From contig NC_013131.1 in NCBI RefSeq assembly GCF_000024025.1, forward strand, positions 3,720,001 to 3,784,000: a DNA stretch of 64,000 nt. The letters run 5' to 3'. The position numbers and the translations under genes were made by a program. Below, one piece after another: positions 58,491-64,000 of this stretch. Under the pieces are notes generated by a model. It made no database searches. It was not told the DNA's origin and saw only the letters and a list, made by a program, of their open reading frames with translations. The stretch's first letter is position 1, and every line of letters begins with the position of its first letter. The stretch comes from Catenulispora acidiphila DSM 44928 (GTDB lineage Bacteria; Actinomycetota; Actinomycetes; Streptomycetales; Catenulisporaceae).

Positions 58491-59711
58491 ATGTCGACAG
58501 CCGTCGTCGATCTCGACGATCTGGACCTGTACACCTCCGGCGACCCGCACGCGGTGTGGGCCCGTCTGCGGCGCGAGGCGCCGGTGTACTTCAACGACAC
58601 CCCGAACGGCGGCTACTGGGCACTGACCCGGTACGCCGACGTGAACGCGGTGTATGTGGACCCTGCGACGTACTCCTCCAAGAACGGCACGGTCCTCGGC
58701 GGCTCCTACCGCAGCGACCGTGACACCGCCTCGGGACAGATGCTGATCTGCTCGGACCCGCCGGCGCACCGGCAGCTGCGGCAGCACGTCCACCAGGCGT
58801 TCGGGCAGCGGATGATGGATGTCGCCGCCGGATACGTCGCTGATTACCTCGGCGCCGCGCTGGACCGGATGACCGCCGACGGCGGCGGCGACTTCGCCAC
58901 CGACATCGCGCCCCAACTCCCCGCCGGGCTGCTGGCAGCGATGTTCACCATCGGCCACGCCGACGCCCTCCACCTCCTGCGCCTGACCCGCACCATGATC
59001 GGCTTCCGCGACCCCGAATACACCGCGCCGGAAGCCCCCGAGGCGATGATCCTGGCCGGCGCCCAGGTGGAGATCTTCGACTTCATGACCGATCTCCTGG
59101 CCGCCCGCCGCCGCGAACCCGCCGACGACCTGATCAGCATCCTGCTGGCAGCCCGCACCAACGGCCGCCCCCTGACGGACAGCCAGATCCTCTACAACGC
59201 CTTGAACGTGGCGGTCGGCGGCGACGAGACCACTCCCTTTACCGCCTCGGCGATCGTGGAGACGCTGATGGCGCACGAGCGGGAGGCCTCCCGCTTGCAC
59301 GCCGATCACGCGCTGCTCGGCACGGCGGTCGACGAGTTCTTCCGCTGGACGTCCACGAACGCCTACGTCTGCCGCACGACCACGCGCGAGGTCGAGATCC
59401 GCGGCGTCCCGATCCCGGCGGGGGCGACGCTGACGTTGTGGAACGCCTCGGCGAACCGCGACGAGGACGAGTTCCCGCACGCCGACCGGCTGGACGTCGG
59501 GCGCACGCCGAACCACCACCTGGCGTTCGGCGTCGCCAACCACCGCTGCGTCGGGATGCCGGCGGCGCGGATGGAGATCACGCTGCTGGTGCGCGAGTTC
59601 CTGCGGCGCGGGCTGCGGTTCGCCCCGGCCGGACCGGTGGAGCGGCTGCGGTCGAACTTCATGCTGGGGATTCGGCATCTGCCGGTGACGGTCTCTCAAT
59701 CAGAGGTCTGA
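58491..59711 (+). CDS. cytochrome P450
   Basis: A 406-residue soluble bacterial P450. The I-helix oxygen motif is G-G-D-E-T-T (243-248, in place of A-G-x-D-T), the K-helix E-x-x-R is E-F-F-R (282-285) and the heme ligand is Cys353 in F-G-V-A-N-H-R-C-V-G. It is divergent from the NRPS and probably hydroxylates an amino-acid precursor, a carrier-bound residue or the finished peptide. The ATG at 58491 starts a normal P450 N-terminus; the longer upstream frame is Arg-rich and not conserved. Confidence 0.9.
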   Translation: MSTAVVDLDDLDLYTSGDPHAVWARLRREAPVYFNDTPNGGYWALTRYADVNAVYVDPATYSSKNGTVLGGSYRSDRDTASGQMLICSDPPAHRQLRQHVHQAFGQRMMDVAAGYVADYLGAALDRMTADGGGDFATDIAPQLPAGLLAAMFTIGHADALHLLRLTRTMIGFRDPEYTAPEAPEAMILAGAQVEIFDFMTDLLAARRREPADDLISILLAARTNGRPLTDSQILYNALNVAVGGDETTPFTASAIVETLMAHEREASRLHADHALLGTAVDEFFRWTSTNAYVCRTTTREVEIRGVPIPAGATLTLWNASANRDEDEFPHADRLDVGRTPNHHLAFGVANHRCVGMPAARMEITLLVREFLRRGLRFAPAGPVERLRSNFMLGIRHLPVTVSQSEV

Positions 59712-59717
59712 GTCTGA

Positions 59718-59757
59718 GCTAGTCAGCGCTAGCTAGTGCTAGTCGGTGCTGGTCAGC
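59718..59757. repeat. four degenerate 10-bp tandem units
   Basis: Four units of GCTAGTCAGC type, 10 bases each, lie between the convergent P450 and SARP genes and partly overlap the SARP stop. Confidence 0.65.
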
Positions 59758-59758
59758 G

Positions 59759-60661
59759 CTAAGCGGAGATTCGCGTCAGTGGGACACGCCGCATCGCTCG
59801 TGCCGTGCGCGGCTCGGGCTGGATCAGCTCGGCATCCAACCGCCGCCCGATGAACTCCCCGTGCGCCGCCATCGTGTACAGGCGGTGCATCGCCGGATCC
59901 GGCGCGAGTTGGAGCCGGTCGCGAAGCCGTGCTGTGTACAGCCGGTACCACCTGTGCACCTGCTCCAGATGCCCCAAGGTCCCATGGACCAGCATCAGCG
60001 CTCTGTAGGTCTCTTCGTGGCAGGGTTCTGCTTCCAGCATCAGCGCGCACCAGCGCAACACACCCTCGTGGTCGCCGCGCTCCAGCCCCGCGCCGGTCAG
60101 ATAGGTCAGCGCGTACAACAGCCGCCCGCGCAGCCATTCGCGCTGCGCATCGGCCCAGTCGTACGCCACATCCGGCAGGAACTCGCCTCGATACTCCGCT
60201 ACCGCTCGCCGATACGCCGTGTCAGCCGCAGCCTCGTCCCCGCGCGACTGCGCGGTGTTCCCGACGTCGGCGAGCTGTACGAAGGTCTGGAAGTCCGCCG
60301 CGACGTCCGCCATTTGCAGCGCGTAGCCCGACTCGCGCGTCAGCAGCCGCAACACAGGTTTTTGCTCCCCTGCCATCGCATCCTGCGCGCTGTCCAGGAT
60401 CGAGCGCAGCATATGTGCCGCGACCTTCAGCGAACTCGATCCCGCCGACCACGGCGCGTCCGGCCACAGGGCCTCGTGCAGTGTGTCGCGCGGGACCGTG
60501 CGTCCCGGGCGCAGCATCAGGAACTGGAGCAGCCCGCGTGCTTTCCCGGCGCGCCAGCGTTCCACCGGCTGGCCGTCGAAGGCCAGCTCGAAGGTGTCGA
60601 AGGCGCGGATGGCGATCGCCGCACCGCGGGCCGGTGCCGGCCAGACGTCTGGAGATTCCAC
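59759..60661 (-). CDS. SARP-family pathway activator
   Basis: A 300-residue Streptomyces-antibiotic-regulatory-protein. The OmpR-type winged helix lies at about 18-115 (F-D-T-F-E-L-A-F-D-G, R-A-G-K-A-R-G-L-L-Q-F-L-M-L-R-P-G, L-H-E-A-L-W-P-D, S-S-L-K-V-A-A-H-M-L-R) and the bacterial transcriptional activator (BTAD) domain at about 120-275 (Y-R-G-E-F-L-P-D, E-R-G-D-H-E-G-V-L-R-W). It should bind direct heptamer repeats about 11 bases apart and activate the cluster. It is divergent from the radical SAM gene, with 222 bases between. Confidence 0.9.
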   Translation of the reverse strand: MESPDVWPAPARGAAIAIRAFDTFELAFDGQPVERWRAGKARGLLQFLMLRPGRTVPRDTLHEALWPDAPWSAGSSSLKVAAHMLRSILDSAQDAMAGEQKPVLRLLTRESGYALQMADVAADFQTFVQLADVGNTAQSRGDEAAADTAYRRAVAEYRGEFLPDVAYDWADAQREWLRGRLLYALTYLTGAGLERGDHEGVLRWCALMLEAEPCHEETYRALMLVHGTLGHLEQVHRWYRLYTARLRDRLQLAPDPAMHRLYTMAAHGEFIGRRLDAELIQPEPRTARAMRRVPLTRISA

Positions 60662-60780
60662 GGTTTTCCGCCGTTCGTCCCGATCGATCCCCCCGCCCGC
60701 ACCGAAAGCTAGCCCTGCCCCGGTACCGCGGTGATGTCACATGAAGCGGGGATGCCCGGGGCGGCGCGCGTGAGCGACAC

Positions 60781-60810
60781 GCGTAACCGGCGCCCAACCG
60801 CGCACCGTTA
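60781..60810. promoter_or_regulatory. TAACCGG-like direct repeat in SARP/radical SAM gap
   Basis: TAACCGG at 60784 and CAACCGC at 60795, 11 bases apart, followed by ACCGTTA. The spacing is that expected for SARP binding. The motif is shared with 58438-58461. Confidence 0.4.
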
Positions 60811-60883
60811 CGGTCGGGCGTCGCGGTGCTGCCGGGCCGGGCGAGCCGGATCCGGCCCGAGCGCGAAGGGCGAGGGCGGACGA

Positions 60884-62509
60884 ATGGGCGGTCTGGACTG
60901 CGTCGTGATCGGTTACAACGAAGGCGATTTCGACGACTACCGGGTGATGTGCGAGCGCACCGGACCCGGCACCCCCGAGTACCAGATCATGAGCTCGGAG
61001 CACCTGGTCGTCGACGGCGGCGCGATGCCCTGGCTGGAGGCGTTCTCCCGGCTGCGCACGCGCAGCACCGGACGCACTGACCGCTACCACGTCGGCGAGG
61101 TCTACAACCTCGCCGCGCTGTATCTGACCAGCTACCTGCGCCGCCACGGCCTGCGCGCCGAACCGGTGTCGCTGTTCAGCGCCGAGCGGGACCGGCTGGC
61201 CGCGCTGCTGGCCGAGCGTCCCGCGGTGGTCGCCGTCACGACCACCTTCTATGTCAACATCCTGCCAGTCATCGCAGTGGTCGAATTCATCCGCGAGCAC
61301 GCGCCGGACAGCCACATCGTGGTCGGCGGACCGCTGGTGGACAACCTGTGCCTGTCCGGAATCACCGACACGGTCCAGGACCTGTGCCACGCGATGGGCG
61401 CCGACTCCTACATCCAGGAATCGCAAGGCGAGCACTCGCTGGCGCAGCTGTGCCAGGCGGTCCAAGCCGGCGCCGACCTGGACGCCGTCGACAACCTCCT
61501 GCACTGCCCCGATGGAACCTGGGTCCGCACCCGCCGCCGCCCGGAGGCCAACAACCTGGACGAGTGCTCGATCGACTGGTCCGGCTTCACCCCCGCCGAG
61601 ATCGGCACGACCGCGCAACTGCGCACGGCACGCTCGTGCGCGTTCAAGTGCAGCTTCTGCGACTACCCCTCGCGCGCCGGCGCCCTGACCACCGCCTCGA
61701 TCGACACCGTGCGCGCCGAGCTGCGCGCGCTGGCCGAACTCGGCGTGCGCAACGTGGTCTTCGTCGACGACACCTTCAACGTGCCGCCCAAGCGCTTCAA
61801 GGACATGTGCCGCATGATGATCGAGGAGGACCTCGGCCTGAACTGGTACTCCTACTTCCGCTGCTCCAACGCCCGCGACGACGAGGCCTTCGACCTGGCA
61901 GCGGCCTCCGGCTGCGCCGGCGTCTTCCTCGGCATCGAATCCGGCGACGGCGATGTCCTGGCCGCCATGCACAAACTCGCCCAGGACTCCGAATACCGCA
62001 GCGGCATCGCCCGCCTGAAAGAACGCGCCATCACCACCTTCGCCTCCATCATCGTCGGCTTCCCCGGCGAAACCGAGAAGACGGTCCGCAACACCATCGA
62101 CTTCCTCAACGAAACCGCCCCAGACCTCTGGCGCGCCCAAGCCTGGTGGGCCAACCCCCGCTCGCCGGTCTTCGCGAACAAGGACCTGTGGTCGATCCAG
62201 GGTGAGGGCTACACCTGGTCCCACCACACCATGAACTCGGCCCAGGCCGCCGCCTACACCGACGAGATGTTCGCCGCCGTCACCGAATCAGTGTGGCTCC
62301 CGCTCTACGACTTCGACTTCTGGTCCCTCCCTTACCTCGACGGCAAGGGCGTCAAAGCAGCAGAGCTCATCGCGCTCCTGCGCACCAGCCAGCAATGGAT
62401 GGCCGCCCGCAAGCAGGGCGCGGGCGATGTCGCACTCGCCGAGGTGGAGCGGCGCCTGGCCGAGGGGATCGGCGGACTGACGGTCGCGCCGGCGAAGTTC
62501 GCCTACTGA
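60884..62509 (+). CDS. PhpK-like cobalamin-type radical SAM enzyme
   Basis: A 541-residue radical SAM protein. The N-terminal half (about 1-215) is a B12-binding-like domain starting L-D-C-V-V-I-G-Y-N-E, as in the PhpK (phosphinothricin P-methyltransferase) group. The radical SAM core starts with C252-x3-C256-x2-C259 (C-A-F-K-C-S-F-C) for the 4Fe-4S cluster, followed by V-F-V-D-D-T-F-N-V-P and G-V-F-L-G-I-E-S-G-D. Such enzymes methylate unactivated atoms of natural products. A P-methylation role is not implied without phosphinate genes; C-methylation of a peptide building block is equally possible. It stops 29 bases before the next NRPS gene. Confidence 0.82.
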   Translation: MGGLDCVVIGYNEGDFDDYRVMCERTGPGTPEYQIMSSEHLVVDGGAMPWLEAFSRLRTRSTGRTDRYHVGEVYNLAALYLTSYLRRHGLRAEPVSLFSAERDRLAALLAERPAVVAVTTTFYVNILPVIAVVEFIREHAPDSHIVVGGPLVDNLCLSGITDTVQDLCHAMGADSYIQESQGEHSLAQLCQAVQAGADLDAVDNLLHCPDGTWVRTRRRPEANNLDECSIDWSGFTPAEIGTTAQLRTARSCAFKCSFCDYPSRAGALTTASIDTVRAELRALAELGVRNVVFVDDTFNVPPKRFKDMCRMMIEEDLGLNWYSYFRCSNARDDEAFDLAAASGCAGVFLGIESGDGDVLAAMHKLAQDSEYRSGIARLKERAITTFASIIVGFPGETEKTVRNTIDFLNETAPDLWRAQAWWANPRSPVFANKDLWSIQGEGYTWSHHTMNSAQAAAYTDEMFAAVTESVWLPLYDFDFWSLPYLDGKGVKAAELIALLRTSQQWMAARKQGAGDVALAEVERRLAEGIGGLTVAPAKFAY

Positions 62510-62538
62510 GCTTGTTCCCTGATGGGAAGGGATATTCG

Positions 62539-64000
62539 ATGTCACTGCTTGCCTCCTCCGCTGCCGAGCACGCCGACGCGGCTGGCATGCCCGGTGCGGC
62601 GGGATGGTCGGTTGTCGACCGGTTCGAGCGGCATGCGGCTGCGCATCCGTCGCAGACCGCGCTGGTGTGCGATGGCGAGGTGGTGAGTTTCGGGGAGCTG
62701 GCGGCGCGGACGGGGGCGATCGCCGCGGGGTTGGTGGCGCGGGGTGTCGGCGCCGAGGATCTGGTGGGGTTGTTGCTGCCGCGCGGGGTCGATCTGGTGG
62801 CGGCGTTGGTGGGCGTGCTTCGGTGCGGTGCGGGGTATCTGCCGCTGGATCCTGCGCTGCCGGATCAGCGGCTGCGGTACATGGCCGAGCATGCGGCGCC
62901 TGCGGCGGTCTTGTGTGACCCCACGTTGCGGAAGCGGCTGCCTCCGACGTTCGCGCGTCGTACGTTGACCGTTGCGACGTGCCAGCGGATCGGTGGCGAT
63001 CATCCGCCGTTTCGTGAGCCGATCAGGGCCGGTCAGCGCGCCTACGCCATCTTCACCTCCGGCTCGACCGGGCTCCCCAAAGCAGTCGAGGTCGCCCATG
63101 CCTCGCTCGCCGCGCTTCTCGATGCCCTTACCTCGACGGTGGCCGGGCCGCCTGGCGCCCGCGTCGCCTGGAACGCCGGCGCCTCCTTCGACGCCTCGGT
63201 CCAGCAGTGGGTACGGCTTTGCCACGGCGACACGCTCGTATTGGTCAGCGAAGCCGTACGTGCCGACCCTCAAGCACTCGCGGCACTCCTGCGCACCGAG
63301 CACGTCACAGACCTCGACATCACTCCCTCGCACGCGATCGCCCTGCTCGACCACCTCCCCACCGACCGACCGCTCAGGCTGCTCGTCGGCGGGGAAGCGG
63401 TGTCTGGCAGCTTGTGGGACCGCCTTGCGGCATTGCGGGCCGAGGGAGTCCTGGAGCCCTACAACCTGTACGGGCCAACGGAATGCACCGTCGATGCGAC
63501 CGTCGCAGCCATCGAGGACACGAGCGATCCGCACCTCGGCGCACCGCTCCCAGGTGTCCGTGTCACAGTGCTCGATGACGCCCTTCAGCCGGTCCAGCCC
63601 GGCGATATCGGCGAGATCTACCTCGCCGGCTCGGGTGTCGCGCGCGGCTACCTCGGACAACCGGCGCTGACCGCCCAGCGATTCGTCGCAGACCCCGACG
63701 TACCCGGCGCGCGCATGTACCGCACCGGCGATCGCGGCGCCATCACCGCCGACGGCCGCCTGGAATACGCCGGACGCGCCGACGACCAGGTCAAGCTGCG
63801 TGGCTTCCGGATCGAGCCCGGCGAGGTGGAAGCGGTACTCGGCGGCTGCCCAGGCGTGGCGCAGGCGGCGGTGGTGGTCCGCGACGACGTTCCCGGCGGT
63901 CCCGCTCTCGTCGGCTACTGCCTGCCCTCAGCGGCGGCCTTCGATGCCGAGGCGATCCGCCGCGCCGCCGCTGCCCGCCTGCCCGACTACATGGTTCCGG
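62539..64000 (+). CDS. NRPS adenylation domain, Gln-like code (incomplete at window end)
   Basis: The frame is open from ATG 62539 (AGGGAT upstream) to the window end, 487 codons. It begins directly with an adenylation domain: A3 F-T-S-G-S-T-G-L-P-K, A4 S-F-D-A-S-V-Q-Q-W, A5 N-L-Y-G-P-T-E, A7 Y-R-T-G-D-R, A8 D-D-Q-V-K-L-R-G-F-R-I-E-P-G-E-V-E. Aligned to GrsA, the specificity residues are D-A-Q-D-L-G-L-V-D, one change from the published glutamine code. No condensation domain precedes it, so it is probably a loading module. It follows the radical SAM gene closely, in the same operon. Confidence 0.88.
   Translation, partial: MSLLASSAAEHADAAGMPGAAGWSVVDRFERHAAAHPSQTALVCDGEVVSFGELAARTGAIAAGLVARGVGAEDLVGLLLPRGVDLVAALVGVLRCGAGYLPLDPALPDQRLRYMAEHAAPAAVLCDPTLRKRLPPTFARRTLTVATCQRIGGDHPPFREPIRAGQRAYAIFTSGSTGLPKAVEVAHASLAALLDALTSTVAGPPGARVAWNAGASFDASVQQWVRLCHGDTLVLVSEAVRADPQALAALLRTEHVTDLDITPSHAIALLDHLPTDRPLRLLVGGEAVSGSLWDRLAALRAEGVLEPYNLYGPTECTVDATVAAIEDTSDPHLGAPLPGVRVTVLDDALQPVQPGDIGEIYLAGSGVARGYLGQPALTAQRFVADPDVPGARMYRTGDRGAITADGRLEYAGRADDQVKLRGFRIEPGEVEAVLGGCPGVAQAAVVVRDDVPGGPALVGYCLPSAAAFDAEAIRRAAAARLPDYMVP

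Overview
The window comes from a very GC-rich Gram-positive actinobacterium with a filamentous, saprophytic, secondary-metabolite-producing life style. The signs are near-universal G/C third codon positions, frequent GTG starts, two ECF sigma factors, a SigB/SigF partner-switching module, a conservon-like kinase/roadblock pair, a SARP regulator, several large secreted hydrolases and a nonribosomal peptide cluster. A Streptomyces- or Catenulispora-like genus fits; I cannot name the species from sequence alone.

Layout. 1-2950: tail of a NAD(P)H-binding oxidoreductase, a decayed aminoglycoside phosphotransferase pseudogene, a SigE-type ECF sigma factor with a membrane partner, and a small membrane protein. 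2951-6512: a PoxB-like thiamine-diphosphate enzyme, a small membrane protein and a pair of acidic proteins sharing a domain, with SigB-type promoters between them. 6560-10239: secreted sedolisin, an ArsR-like regulator and a second ECF sigma factor. 10240-17370: three copies of an intergenic repeat, a truncated IS5-type transposase, a four-gene sensory operon (orphan receptor, NIT-HAMP kinase-like protein, roadblock protein, solute-binding lipoprotein) and a zinc-finger anti-sigma factor. 17371-24409: G1 glutamic peptidase, XRE regulator beside a tiny exported repeat protein, methyltransferase, YihY protein, a transaldolase-like protein without its catalytic lysine, a double-HTH LuxR protein, a CsbD stress protein and small membrane proteins. 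24410-30556: a 1448-residue GH87 alpha-1,3-glucanase behind a folded leader, then a divergent esterase/TetR pair. 30591-37695: STAS anti-anti-sigma, RsbW-like anti-sigma, SigB/F-type sigma, Ser/Thr kinase, PRC-barrel, two PAP2 phosphatases, a YihY protein and a lipid kinase. 37795-44816: glutamate-synthase-like flavoprotein, KimA-type potassium transporter, Sfp-type phosphopantetheinyl transferase with a metallophosphoesterase, GNAT acetyltransferase and a frameshifted small exported protein. 45189-50974: a 1407-residue secreted peptidase-kelch protein, a Nei-type glycosylase and a DUF1345 membrane protein. 50990-64000: a minisatellite, then a biosynthetic cluster: NRPS (C-A-PCP-C-degenerate A), a separate adenylation-subdomain/PCP protein, P450, SARP, PhpK-like radical SAM enzyme and the first adenylation domain of another NRPS that leaves the window.

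How it fits together. At least six promoters match GTTT-N14-16-GGGTA closely enough to suggest that the SigB/F-type sigma factor encoded here controls its own operon and scattered stress genes (CsbD, PoxB, small membrane proteins, lipid kinase). The phosphopantetheinyl transferase could prime the carrier proteins of the NRPS. The cluster's SARP is flanked by promoters carrying spaced TAACCGG-like repeats. The most unusual items are the adenylation domain split over two genes at its hinge, the kinase/roadblock/solute-binding operon and the transaldolase-like protein lacking catalytic residues.
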